Source: Oscillospiraceae bacterium (GTDB lineage: Bacteria; Bacillota; Clostridia; Oscillospirales; CAG-382). From it: 64,000 bases of DNA. The notes beneath the pieces were generated by a model that saw only the letters and a program-made list of their open reading frames with translations, had not been told where the DNA came from and did no database searches. The stretch spans positions 1 through 64,000 of the forward strand of contig SVRW01000001.1 of assembly GCA_015064625.1 (NCBI GenBank), in the 5' to 3' direction. How positions within the stretch are numbered: the first letter of the stretch is position 1; each line of letters starts with the position of its first letter. A program made the position numbers and the translations under genes. Positions 46,554 through 56,690 of this stretch are shown here, in pieces.

Positions 46554-46826
46554 ATGTACGAGGACAAAACATTAGTTTGCAAAGAATGCGGTAATGAATT
46601 CACATTCACTGCAGGTGAACAGCAGTTCTACGCAGAAAAGGGATTCCAGAACGAACCCCAGAGATGCAAAGCTTGCCGTGATGCAAAGAAAAACGCTGGC
46701 AAAGGCCCCAGAGAACTTCACGAAGGTATTTGTGAAAAATGTGGCGGCGTTGCAAAGGTTCCTTTCGTTCCCACAGAAGGCAAACCTGTATATTGCAGCG
46801 AATGCTATGCTGAAATGAAGAAATAA
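46554..46826 (+). CDS. Small protein with two CxxC zinc ribbons
   Basis: A 90-residue cytoplasmic protein with four Cys pairs: CKEC (about 9-12), CKAC (38-41), CEKC (60-63) and CSEC (80-83), which would make two zinc-binding knuckle pairs. The first half (LVCKECGNEF) resembles a family of short zinc-ribbon proteins common in Clostridia and of unknown function. ATG 46554 has GAGG eight bases upstream; earlier starts in this frame run into the sigma gene. Codon use is richer in C-ending codons than in its neighbours, which may mean high expression. A very strong terminator follows. Cotranscription with the sigma gene is likely. Confidence 0.82.
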   Translation: MYEDKTLVCKECGNEFTFTAGEQQFYAEKGFQNEPQRCKACRDAKKNAGKGPRELHEGICEKCGGVAKVPFVPTEGKPVYCSECYAEMKK

Positions 46827-46860
46827 TTATATTAATTTCTGATTTTTAATTTGTTTAGTC

Positions 46861-46912
46861 AAAATATCGGCTTGCACAAATTGTGCAAGCCGATATTTTA
46901 CTATTTTTTCTT
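46861..46912 (+). terminator. Strong Rho-independent terminator
   Basis: A perfect stem of up to 18-19 bp, AAAATATCGGCTTGCACAA (46861-46879) against TTGTGCAAGCCGATATTTT (46881-46899), with innermost pairs open as the loop, followed by ACTATTTTTTCTTTTT. It ends the sigma factor/zinc-ribbon transcript. Confidence 0.93.
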
Positions 46913-46998
46913 TTTAGATCCTTCTTCAATCACAATTATGTTTTTTAAAAAAAGCCATAAAAAAGAAAAAATACTGCTTAAACATAACTTCAAATCAC

Positions 46999-47027
46999 TT
47001 GACAATTTATCAATTGAGTGATACAAT
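46999..47027 (+). promoter_or_regulatory. Promoter of the structured leader upstream of rpe
   Basis: TTGACA (46999-47004), 17-nt spacer, TACAAT (47022-47027). A transcript would start near 47034, about 230 nt before rpe, a long leader for this genome. Bases 46913-46998 show nothing further. Confidence 0.75.
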
Positions 47028-47033
47028 AAAGAA

Positions 47034-47154
47034 GAAGGATTATAGGGCATTTTGCCCCGTGCTGACCCTTAAAGCGATCAGCACAGGGATATCATGAAAG
47101 GCTACGCGAAAAAATAAATAAAGTCCTTTATTTTATCATTCCTTATTTTCGCGT
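47034..47154 (+). ncRNA. Candidate structured leader RNA upstream of rpe
   Basis: Three hairpins can be read. Hairpin A: GGGCA (47045-47049) with TGCCC (47053-47057). Hairpin B: CCC-C-GTGCTGA (47055-47065) with TCAGCAC-A-GGG (47078-47088), one mismatch. A and B both need CCC at 47055-47057 and exclude each other in part. Hairpin C: ACGCGAAAA...(47104 onward) with TTATTTTCGCGT (47143-47154), containing an inner AATAAAG/CTTTATT pairing. The 3' strand of B's lower stem (GGG 47086-47088) is the ribosome binding site of a seven-codon ORF. No T tract follows C. I recognise no known RNA family: not 6S, SRP, a SAM or preQ1 riboswitch. It may be a regulator of rpe or an independent small RNA. Confidence 0.5.
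47094..47117 (+). CDS. Possible seven-codon leader peptide (MKGYAKK)
   Basis: ATG 47094 to TAA 47115-47117 inside the structured leader, with AGGGA (47085-47089) four bases upstream. The ribosome binding site can pair with CCC at 47055-47057, and codons five to seven form the 5' arm of the next hairpin, so translating this ORF would open that hairpin. Too short to prove from sequence alone; chance remains possible. Confidence 0.3.
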   Translation: MKGYAKK

Positions 47155-47264
47155 GCACCTTGATATTATTTTATGCGATTATCGTTCCAAAAGAAACACG
47201 GCAATTTTACATGTTATATAATCCAGCAAAAAATATATAATATTAACAAGGAACTTTTCAAGTT

Positions 47265-47915
47265 ATGAAGAAAAATATTCTTTCCCCATCTTTGTTAGCT
47301 GTAGACTTTTCCAAAATCGGAGATACTTTGCAAACACTTGAACGAAATAACGTTGAGTATATACATCTGGATGTCATGGACGGTATTTTTGTTCCCAATA
47401 TTTCTTTTGGACAGCCACTCATAAAATCATTAAGAAATAAAACAAATTTAATTTTTGATACCCACTTAATGATAAAAGATCCTGAAAGATATATTGAAAG
47501 TTTTATCAAAGCAGGAAGCGACATTATTACAATACATATTGAAAGTACATTTTTTGTAAAAGATGTTTTACAAAAAATAAGAAGTTGTGGAGCTAAAGCA
47601 GGATTATCAATTAAACCTAATACAAAACCTGAATCTGTTGTACCGTATCTTGAATATTGTGATATGATTCTCGTGATGACTGTTGAACCTGGATTTGGTG
47701 GACAGAAACTAATTCCTGAAACATTAGATAATATCAAAAAAATAAAAGAAATCGCGGATTCTTCAGGTTATAACATTGATATTGAGGCAGACGGTGGAAT
47801 AGATTCAAGCAATATTGAATTAGTAAAGGAATCAGGAGCAAATATTATTGTAGCAGGAAGTAGTGTTCTTGGAAAAAGCGATATTACTGCAGCTATAAAG
47901 GCATTGGGTTTTTAA
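47265..47915 (+). CDS. rpe: Ribulose-phosphate 3-epimerase
   Basis: Interconverts ribulose-5-phosphate and xylulose-5-phosphate in the pentose phosphate pathway. The 216-residue TIM-barrel protein has SPSLLAVDF, the metal and catalytic blocks HLDVMDGIFVPNISFG and FDTHLMI, the mobile loop MTVEPGFGGQK and IEADGGID with the second catalytic Asp. AAGGA stands twelve bases before the ATG; a small AACTT/AAGTT hairpin fills the gap. The gene has a long structured leader with its own promoter. Elsewhere in Clostridia rpe often follows the rsgA-prkC genes; here it heads a different set, followed by a CBS protein after 21 bases. Confidence 0.95.
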   Translation: MKKNILSPSLLAVDFSKIGDTLQTLERNNVEYIHLDVMDGIFVPNISFGQPLIKSLRNKTNLIFDTHLMIKDPERYIESFIKAGSDIITIHIESTFFVKDVLQKIRSCGAKAGLSIKPNTKPESVVPYLEYCDMILVMTVEPGFGGQKLIPETLDNIKKIKEIADSSGYNIDIEADGGIDSSNIELVKESGANIIVAGSSVLGKSDITAAIKALGF

Positions 47916-47936
47916 CATTCAAAAAGGAGTGTCCCT

Positions 47937-48359
47937 ATGAACATTATTAAGTTATTGAAACCAAAATGCAGCGTTGCTTACCTTACGAATGACCAATCCG
48001 TCAGACAAGGATTGGAAAAAATGAAATATCATGGCTATACTGCTATACCTGTTATCGATTCTGAGGGCAGGTATATAAGCACGGTTACAGAAGGTGATTT
48101 CTTGTGGAGTATCACGGAATACGAAAGTACAAATTTAAAAGACCTAGAAAGGATTCCAATTACAAATATAATAAGAATGGATTGGAATCCAGCTATTAAA
48201 ATCAATGCCCCTTTTGAAGCCTTGATATCACATATTACTGAACGCAACTTTGTTCCAGTGGTAGATGACCGAGATGTTTTCATTGGAATAATTACTAGAA
48301 AAGAAGTTATGAGAAAGCATTTTGAATCGCTTCTCGAAAATAAATTCAATAAAAATTAA
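47937..48359 (+). CDS. Two-CBS-domain protein
   Basis: A 140-residue cytoplasmic protein made of two CBS domains (about 8-60 and 75-132), a Bateman module that usually binds adenosyl ligands such as AMP, ATP or S-adenosylmethionine. Typical segments are [20 protein letters not shown] and [20 protein letters not shown]. No enzyme domain is attached. AAGGAG stands before the ATG. It lies between rpe and metK, whose product makes S-adenosylmethionine, so a SAM- or nucleotide-sensing role is tempting but unproven. Confidence 0.88.
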   Translation: MNIIKLLKPKCSVAYLTNDQSVRQGLEKMKYHGYTAIPVIDSEGRYISTVTEGDFLWSITEYESTNLKDLERIPITNIIRMDWNPAIKINAPFEALISHITERNFVPVVDDRDVFIGIITRKEVMRKHFESLLENKFNKN

Positions 48360-48394
48360 AGATTATAAAAAATATAAATATGCGAGGTTATAAA

Positions 48395-49588
48395 ATGACT
48401 AACAAAAAATTTTTCACTTCAGAATCGGTAACGGAAGGACATCCCGATAAAATCTGTGATCAGATTTCCGATGGTGTGCTTGATGCAATTTTTGAACAGG
48501 ATCCAATGGCAAGAGTTGCTTGCGAAACCGCTTGTACAACAGGTTTGGTTTTAGTAATGGGTGAAATTACAACTTCTGCTTACGTTGACGTTCAAGGAAT
48601 TGTAAGAAAAACTATAAAAGAAATCGGTTATGATTCATCCGATAAAGGTTTTGACTGCGAGACCTGCGGAATCATTACTGCAATCCATGAACAGTCTCCT
48701 GACATTGCAATGGGTGTAGACAAAGCACTCGAATCAAAACAAGGTGAGATGAACGATAAATATGACACAGGTGCAGGTGACCAGGGTATGGTATTTGGTT
48801 TCGCTTGTGATGAAACAGAAAATCTTATGCCTATGCCTATCGCTCTCTCTCACAAACTTGCTTTAAAGCTCACTGAAGTTCGTAAAAACGGAACTCTTCC
48901 TTATCTTCGTGCTGATGGAAAAACGCAGGTTACAGTTGAATATATTGATGGTGAGCCTAAAAGAATTGACAGTATTGTTGTTTCTTCTCAACATTCTGCT
49001 GATGTTGAACTTGAGACCATTCGTAAAGACGTTATAGAAAACGTTATAAATACCGTTGTTGACAGCAAATTGATTGATGAAAATACAAAAATTTACGTTA
49101 ACCCTACTGGCAGATTCGTGGTAGGCGGTCCTATGGGCGATAGCGGTCTTACAGGAAGAAAAATCATTGTTGATACATACGGTGGATATGCAAGCCACGG
49201 TGGCGGAGCGTTTTCTGGAAAAGATCCCACGAAAGTTGACAGAAGTGCTGCTTATATGGCAAGATATATTGCAAAAAATATTGTATCCGCTGGTGTTGCC
49301 AAAAAATGCGAAGTTCAGATAGCTTATGCAATTGGTGTAGCAAAGCCACTTTCTGTTTTAGTTGACACAAGAGGAACAGGCTTGATAAGCGACGAAGCTT
49401 TGGCAGACGTTGTCAAAGAAATATTTGATATGCGTCCCGCCGCTATAATTGATAAGCTTAAGCTTCGCAGACCTATTTATCAGAAGCTTGCTGCTTACGG
49501 TCACTTTGGAAGAGAAGACCTTGGAGTAGAATGGGAAAAAACTGATATGGCTGATGCTGTTAAAGAAGCTTGCGCTAAAAGAAAATAA
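48395..49588 (+). CDS. metK: S-adenosylmethionine synthetase
   Basis: Makes S-adenosylmethionine from methionine and ATP. The 397-residue protein has [20 protein letters not shown] at the N-terminus, the [15 protein letters not shown] signature near residue 125 and the [17 protein letters not shown]-loop-like motif near residue 270. ATG 48395 with GAGG eight bases upstream is preferred to ATG 48380. The 35-base gap before the gene leaves no room for a SAM riboswitch, the usual control of metK in many Firmicutes. recD2 follows after 30 bases. Confidence 0.97.
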   Translation: MTNKKFFTSESVTEGHPDKICDQISDGVLDAIFEQDPMARVACETACTTGLVLVMGEITTSAYVDVQGIVRKTIKEIGYDSSDKGFDCETCGIITAIHEQSPDIAMGVDKALESKQGEMNDKYDTGAGDQGMVFGFACDETENLMPMPIALSHKLALKLTEVRKNGTLPYLRADGKTQVTVEYIDGEPKRIDSIVVSSQHSADVELETIRKDVIENVINTVVDSKLIDENTKIYVNPTGRFVVGGPMGDSGLTGRKIIVDTYGGYASHGGGAFSGKDPTKVDRSAAYMARYIAKNIVSAGVAKKCEVQIAYAIGVAKPLSVLVDTRGTGLISDEALADVVKEIFDMRPAAIIDKLKLRRPIYQKLAAYGHFGREDLGVEWEKTDMADAVKEACAKRK

Positions 49589-49618
49589 AATCCCTCAAAC
49601 GAGGAATTTAGGAGACAT

Positions 49619-51883
49619 ATGGAAGAATTTAAAGGTACGGTTGAAAGAATTCGTTTTTCAAGCCCTGATAGCGGATATGTAGTTTGCAACGTATTGCCAG
49701 ACGACGACTACATTTTTGATATCAAAAAAAAAGCATTTATTGACAATTATGTTACAGTTGTTGGTGTTCTTCCACTATTGTACGAAGGTGAACGATGCTT
49801 TTTTAAAGGGAGATGGGAAAACAATGCTGAATTTGGGACTCAATTTGCTGTTGAATCATTTGAGCGTGAATTTCCAACGAATTCCGAATCTATATATCGA
49901 TACCTTTCTTCTGGTATTATAAAAAAAGTCGGTCCTGTCATCGCAAAAAGAATCGTTGATAGGTTTGGCGATGATACACTCACCGTAATGGAAAACAATC
50001 CTATGTGGCTTTGCGAGATAAAGGGTATATCCCGCAAAGCCGCTGAGGCTATTGGAATCGACTTCAGAGAAAAACATGAGCTTCATAAGGTTATGATATA
50101 CTGTAACTCTATTTTCGGGGCAGATATTGCCACAAAAATATGCAGTAAATATGGTGCTCTCGCCGTCCAAATCATAGAAAACAATCCCTATTGTCTCTGT
50201 GAAGAATTCAGAGGCATTTCTTTTGAAACAGCGGATAAAATCGCGATGCAACATGGGTTTGAACTATATTCCGCTGAAAGACTTGAAGCAGGGATATGTT
50301 ATTATCTTCAAATTTCTATGAATGAGCATGGACATTGTTATATACCCAAAAATATATTCATTCCCTTGGCAACAAAACGTCTTTTTGGTGAACTTGACTA
50401 TTCGTCAGCAGAAAGCGTTGGCTTGTATTTAGAAAAAAGCATTCTTCGCCTTGTTAGTGAAAATAAAATCGTAGTTTTTAAAATTGACGATACGGAATGT
50501 ATCGCCTTACGTTATCTTTACGAATGCGAAAAATATATATCCGATAAACTTTTGCTTTTAAAGGACTGTGAAAGCCCTTATAGAATCTCAGGGATAGAAG
50601 AAGAAATTAAAAGACTTGAGATTGAAAATAAATATGAATACGCTGAAGAACAAAAGCGTGCAATTAAAACCGCTGTAACGTCAGGAGTAACAGTCGTCAC
50701 AGGAGGCCCTGGTACAGGAAAAACTACAGTAATAAAGGCTATAATTTCAATTTTTAATTCCTTAAAAATTTCCTTTGCGTTAGCCGCTCCCACTGGGAGA
50801 GCTGCAAAAAGAATGTCTGAAGCTTCTGGTTTTGTTGCAAAGACCATACATAGATTACTTCAGCCTGAATATGATAACGAAGGAAAGTTGAAATTTTCTA
50901 AAAATGACAGAGATCCACTTTCAGCCAAAGCAGTTATAATTGATGAGATGTCAATGGTTGATTCTGTTCTGATGAAAGCTCTCCTTAACGCAATTCGTCC
51001 AGGAACATACCTTATTATGATAGGGGACGTTGACCAGTTGCCTCCAGTGGGTGCTGGAAAAGTTTTGGAAGATATTATTGCTTCAAAAATGATTCCAGTT
51101 ATCAGACTTACTGAAATTTTCAGACAAGCAAAAGAGAGCAAAATAATAATGAATGCTCATAAAATTAATAACGGTGAAGAACTAAGCTATTCAAATGATA
51201 AATCTGATTTCTTTTTCCTCGAATGTAACAAAGAGGATAAAATAGCATCTTTAATTGTTGATTTGGCTTGTAAAAGAATCCCGCAAGCATTTGGTCTTGA
51301 CCCGTATGAACATATTCAAGTAATTACACCAACTCGAAAAACGTATTTAGGAACTAAATCTCTGAATTCGCTACTTCAAGAACGATTAAATCCAAAAACA
51401 GCTCGTAAAAAAGAATTTGCATTTCGTGGTGTGATTTTCCGCGAGGGTGACAGAGTAATGCAAACCCGCAACAATTATGAACTCCCTTGGACCAAAGAGA
51501 ACGAAGACGGAAAAGGGATATTCAATGGCGATATGGGTCGAATTGTCAGAATATACAGCGAAGAAGAATATATGGATGTAGATTTTGACGGAAGAAACGT
51601 TAAATACGATTTTCCATATTTGGATGATCTCGTTCATTCCTATTCTATAACTGTTCATAAGAGTCAGGGAAGTGAATATCCAGTTGTAATTATGCCTGCA
51701 TGGAGTTTTCAGCCTGCTTTGATGAACAGAAAGCTTTTATATACAGCAGTTACAAGGGCCAAAAAAATGGTTGTATTAGTTGGAATGCAACATAATATAA
51801 AGAAAATGGTTTCAAATAACCGTATTTCAAAAAGATATACCTTACTTGAATATTTATTAAAAGACGAAATAATTTTGTTATAA
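49619..51883 (+). CDS. recD2: RecD2-type DNA helicase
   Basis: A 754-residue superfamily 1B helicase that moves 5' to 3' on single-stranded DNA, acting in repair outside a RecBCD complex. It has the RecD2 N-terminal OB-like and helix-hairpin-helix region (about 1-250, with IKKVGPVIAKRIVDRFG), Walker A GGPGTGKTT at 362-370, Walker B IIDEMSMVD, GDVDQLPPVGAGKVL, and the C-terminal SITVHKSQGSEYPVVI and LLYTAVTRAK motifs. AGGAG precedes the ATG. No recB or recC is nearby, which agrees with the RecD2 reading. The gene is complete. Confidence 0.95.
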   Translation: MEEFKGTVERIRFSSPDSGYVVCNVLPDDDYIFDIKKKAFIDNYVTVVGVLPLLYEGERCFFKGRWENNAEFGTQFAVESFEREFPTNSESIYRYLSSGIIKKVGPVIAKRIVDRFGDDTLTVMENNPMWLCEIKGISRKAAEAIGIDFREKHELHKVMIYCNSIFGADIATKICSKYGALAVQIIENNPYCLCEEFRGISFETADKIAMQHGFELYSAERLEAGICYYLQISMNEHGHCYIPKNIFIPLATKRLFGELDYSSAESVGLYLEKSILRLVSENKIVVFKIDDTECIALRYLYECEKYISDKLLLLKDCESPYRISGIEEEIKRLEIENKYEYAEEQKRAIKTAVTSGVTVVTGGPGTGKTTVIKAIISIFNSLKISFALAAPTGRAAKRMSEASGFVAKTIHRLLQPEYDNEGKLKFSKNDRDPLSAKAVIIDEMSMVDSVLMKALLNAIRPGTYLIMIGDVDQLPPVGAGKVLEDIIASKMIPVIRLTEIFRQAKESKIIMNAHKINNGEELSYSNDKSDFFFLECNKEDKIASLIVDLACKRIPQAFGLDPYEHIQVITPTRKTYLGTKSLNSLLQERLNPKTARKKEFAFRGVIFREGDRVMQTRNNYELPWTKENEDGKGIFNGDMGRIVRIYSEEEYMDVDFDGRNVKYDFPYLDDLVHSYSITVHKSQGSEYPVVIMPAWSFQPALMNRKLLYTAVTRAKKMVVLVGMQHNIKKMVSNNRISKRYTLLEYLLKDEIILL

Positions 51884-51897
51884 TGTGAGTTGGACGT

Positions 51898-52791
51898 ATG
51901 AAAAATTCCGCAAGAGACAGAACAGGGAAACAGGTTGTTAAAGTAGTTTCAGGCGAAAAAGCTTTAGGTTATCTGTACAACACAAGAACAGGAAGAACAA
52001 TTTTAAAGCTTATTACAAGACGCTCCGTTTCAAAGGTTACAGGAAAAATACTTAATAGCAGAGTATCTAAAATTGGTATAAAAAAATTTGTTAAAAAGAA
52101 TAATATAAACGTAAATGAATACGAGGAAAGAAAATATCGTTCATATAATGATTTCTTCACTAGAAAAATCAAACCCGGCAGAAGAATGATATGTATGGCT
52201 AAATCAGCTTTGATTTGTCCATGTGACGGCAAGTTATCCGTATATGACATAAAAGATGACAGCGTTTTTCATATAAAAGATTCTGTTTATACTGTTTCAG
52301 ATTTAATAGAAAATAAGAATCTTGCCGATGAGTTTATAGGTGGGATTTGTCTTATATTCAGATTGAGCGTTGACGATTATCATAGATATTGCTACTTTGA
52401 TTGGTGTCAAAAGAGTGAAAACTTTTTTATAAAAGGTGTACTCCATACTGTAAACCCCATTGTTTTCGATAAATATAACGTATATAAGAAAAATTGCAGA
52501 GAATATACAATTCTTGAAACCGAGAATTTTGGAAAAGCTATTCAGATTGAAGTTGGTGCTATGCTTGTGGGAAAAATACAGAATTTCCACAGAAGCGGTT
52601 GTTTCAAACGAGGGGTAGAAAAAGGGATGTTTGAGTTTGGTGGTTCTACTATTGTTCTTCTTCTAAAGAAAGATACAGTTGAAATTGATTCGGACATTGT
52701 TCAAAATTCACACGAAAACGTTGAAACGATTGTAAAAATGGGAGAACGTATTGGCGTATCTTTATTAAAAAGTAAAAAACATGGAGAATAA
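51898..52791 (+). CDS. psd: Phosphatidylserine decarboxylase proenzyme
   Basis: Converts phosphatidylserine to phosphatidylethanolamine at the membrane. The 297-residue proenzyme has the FFTRKIKPG region, PCDGKLSVY, the catalytic RLSVDDYHRYCYFD segment and, near residue 250, the self-cleavage motif GGST (FEFGGSTIVLL), where the serine becomes the pyruvoyl cofactor. The ribosome binding site is weak. The last bases overlap the prmA start region. The synthase that makes phosphatidylserine is not in the window. Confidence 0.93.
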   Translation: MKNSARDRTGKQVVKVVSGEKALGYLYNTRTGRTILKLITRRSVSKVTGKILNSRVSKIGIKKFVKKNNINVNEYEERKYRSYNDFFTRKIKPGRRMICMAKSALICPCDGKLSVYDIKDDSVFHIKDSVYTVSDLIENKNLADEFIGGICLIFRLSVDDYHRYCYFDWCQKSENFFIKGVLHTVNPIVFDKYNVYKKNCREYTILETENFGKAIQIEVGAMLVGKIQNFHRSGCFKRGVEKGMFEFGGSTIVLLLKKDTVEIDSDIVQNSHENVETIVKMGERIGVSLLKSKKHGE

Positions 52792-52792
52792 A

Positions 52793-53758
52793 ATGATATA
52801 TAGAGAAGTAATTGTTCACACAACATCCGTTGCATCAGAAATAGTCCAAGGATTATTTTTGTCTGCCGATATATCTCTTTATACGGTAGAAGACCCGGAA
52901 GATTTCAAAGATTTACTTAATAACAAAACTGTTCCGTTTGATTATATTGACGATTCCTTAATGAGCAGAGCAGAAGGAGAAACTCTTATAAAGGCTTACA
53001 TCGAAGAAGGAATTCAAGGTGACAAAAGGATTGCAACACTTACTAAATTGGTTGATGAACTTAAAAAGGATTCAACCATTGACGTAGGTTCTCTTAAGGT
53101 TGAGATTTCAACTCTTGACGATGAAGATTGGGCAAACAATTGGAAGCAATACTTTCACCCAATTGTTATCGGTGAAAAATTTGTTGTTAAGCCTACATGG
53201 GAAGAATACGAACCCGATGGAAGATTTATCATAGATATAGATCCTGAGTCGTCTTTCGGTACAGGACAACATGAAACTACTGCTCTTTGTCTTGAAGCAG
53301 TAGAAACGGTCGGCGTTGAAAATAAAGATATTCTTGATATGGGATGCGGTAGCGGCATTTTAGGAATTGGTGCTTCAAAGCTTGGAGCAAAATCCATTGT
53401 TGCTGTTGATATTGAAGAAAATTCCGCAAGAATTGCAAAAGAAAACGCAAAGAAAAATGGTGTTTATAACGATTCTTTCAATATATATTGGGGTAACGTT
53501 TTAGATGGCGGTGCGTTCAAAGAAAAAATCCTTCCTGATAAAAAAATATATCAAGTTGTTCTAATCAACATCGTTGCAGATATTGTTGTTGAAATGCTCC
53601 CTATGATATCAAAGTCATTAGAAGGAAAAATTGTTTGTTCAGGAATAATTTCAGAGAGAAAAGAAAAAGTTTTGAACGCTTTGAAATTAAATGGATTTAA
53701 TATAATAGAAATAAAAGAAAAAAACGATTGGGTTTGTATAGTCGCTGAAAATATATAA
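52793..53758 (+). CDS. prmA: Ribosomal protein L11 methyltransferase
   Basis: Trimethylates ribosomal protein L11 using S-adenosylmethionine. The 321-residue protein has the N-terminal substrate domain (to about 95), then a Rossmann-type domain with DPESSFGTGQHETTALCLE, the SAM-binding DMGCGSGILGIGASKLGA and the VVLINIVADIVVEM motif. ATG 52793 has GGAG six bases upstream; ATG 52781 in the same frame contains this SD. The gene overlaps no coding part of psd except its stop region. ligA follows after 23 bases. Confidence 0.94.
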   Translation: MIYREVIVHTTSVASEIVQGLFLSADISLYTVEDPEDFKDLLNNKTVPFDYIDDSLMSRAEGETLIKAYIEEGIQGDKRIATLTKLVDELKKDSTIDVGSLKVEISTLDDEDWANNWKQYFHPIVIGEKFVVKPTWEEYEPDGRFIIDIDPESSFGTGQHETTALCLEAVETVGVENKDILDMGCGSGILGIGASKLGAKSIVAVDIEENSARIAKENAKKNGVYNDSFNIYWGNVLDGGAFKEKILPDKKIYQVVLINIVADIVVEMLPMISKSLEGKIVCSGIISERKEKVLNALKLNGFNIIEIKEKNDWVCIVAENI

Positions 53759-53769
53759 AAGATATGTGA

Positions 53770-55773
<2,004 letters not shown>

Positions 55774-55774
55774 A

Positions 55775-56380
55775 GTGTTTGATACATTTATATGGGATTT
55801 TGACGGCACTATATTCGACAGTTATCCCCACATAACCGCTTCAATGGTAAAAATGGCGTCTAATCATGGGATAATTGCCACCTCAAAGGAAATACGAGAT
55901 GCTCTTGAAGTCAACCATGCAACCGCATATAAACTCTTAAATCTTACACTTGAACAAATAAAAGAATTCAGAGAATATGAACGTGATTATAAATTTGAAC
56001 CTGAAGTTGTTCCATTCAAAATGACGAAAACCGTTTTAAAGTCTGTTGTCGATTCGGGAAGGAAAAACTATATATATACACATAGGGGAAAGGAATCAAC
56101 GTTCTATTATCTTGAAAAATTTGATTTAATGAAATACTTTTCTGATTTTATAACTTCTGATGATAAATTCCCACTGAAACCCAATCCTTGTGCACTTTTG
56201 GCATTATCGAAAAGATGTAGAATTGATCCAAAAAAAGCTCTGATGATAGGGGATAGGGAAATAGACGTAAGTGCAGGCGTAAACGCTGGAATGACTGGAT
56301 GTCTGATAACAACAAAAACAAATATATCCTGTGCTAAATATATCGTTTCAGATATTGGAGATATTCTCACTCTTATATAA
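55775..56380 (+). CDS. HAD-superfamily phosphatase (phosphoglycolate-phosphatase-like)
   Basis: A 201-residue HAD hydrolase with cap domain. Motif I is WDFDGTIFDSY with the nucleophilic Asp, motif II YTHRGKEST, motif III includes FPLKPNP and motif IV is MIGDREIDVSAGVNAG. Substrates could be phosphoglycolate, a nucleotide or another small phosphate; the sequence does not decide. The start is a GTG right after the ligA stop, so translation is probably coupled to it. A bidirectional terminator lies 54 bases downstream. Confidence 0.85.
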   Translation: MFDTFIWDFDGTIFDSYPHITASMVKMASNHGIIATSKEIRDALEVNHATAYKLLNLTLEQIKEFREYERDYKFEPEVVPFKMTKTVLKSVVDSGRKNYIYTHRGKESTFYYLEKFDLMKYFSDFITSDDKFPLKPNPCALLALSKRCRIDPKKALMIGDREIDVSAGVNAGMTGCLITTKTNISCAKYIVSDIGDILTLI

Positions 56381-56434
56381 ATTTTTTCAATCAATACAAT
56401 TCAATACAGAAATTATATTTTTTTAAATATACTA

Positions 56435-56469
56435 AAAAAAGCTTTGTCAAATTACGTCAAAGCTTTTTT
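56435..56469. terminator. Bidirectional terminator after the HAD gene
   Basis: AAAAAAGCTTTG (56435-56446) and CAAAGCTTTTTT (56458-56469) form a perfect 12-bp stem with A tract and T tract on its two sides. The remaining gap to 56690 is A+T-rich; a TATAAT at 56653-56658 may be the -10 box of the next gene, but no good -35 was found. Confidence 0.85.
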
Positions 56470-56690
56470 GTTTATTATGTATCTTATTTAGAATTTTGAT
56501 TATATGAGAATGTGAAACAATTTTTCAAGCGGCATCGTAAATAAACTGAATTATTCATCTAATAATGTAAATTTTAAACAATGGAAAGTTCTGTTAACAC
56601 TTTTTTTTCGTAATATTACACAAATAGTGTAGAATTATCCAACTATTTACTTTATAATATAGGTGCAAAGAAACCCAAGGAGAGACTATT

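Noticed and set aside
46913-47264. 6S RNA, small SRP RNA or a known riboswitch in the rpe leader
   Set aside because: No long bulged duplex of 6S type, no GGAAG/GNAR SRP loop and no SAM, preQ1, THF or glycine consensus could be read; only a generic structured leader is reported.
47173-47268. 31-codon frame just before rpe ending in a TTATGA overlap with the rpe ATG
   Set aside because: It has no ribosome binding site and an A+T-rich, random-looking product; the overlap is probably chance, although coupling cannot be strictly excluded.
48360-48394. SAM riboswitch before metK
   Set aside because: The gap between the CBS gene and metK is only 35 bases and holds just a ribosome binding site.
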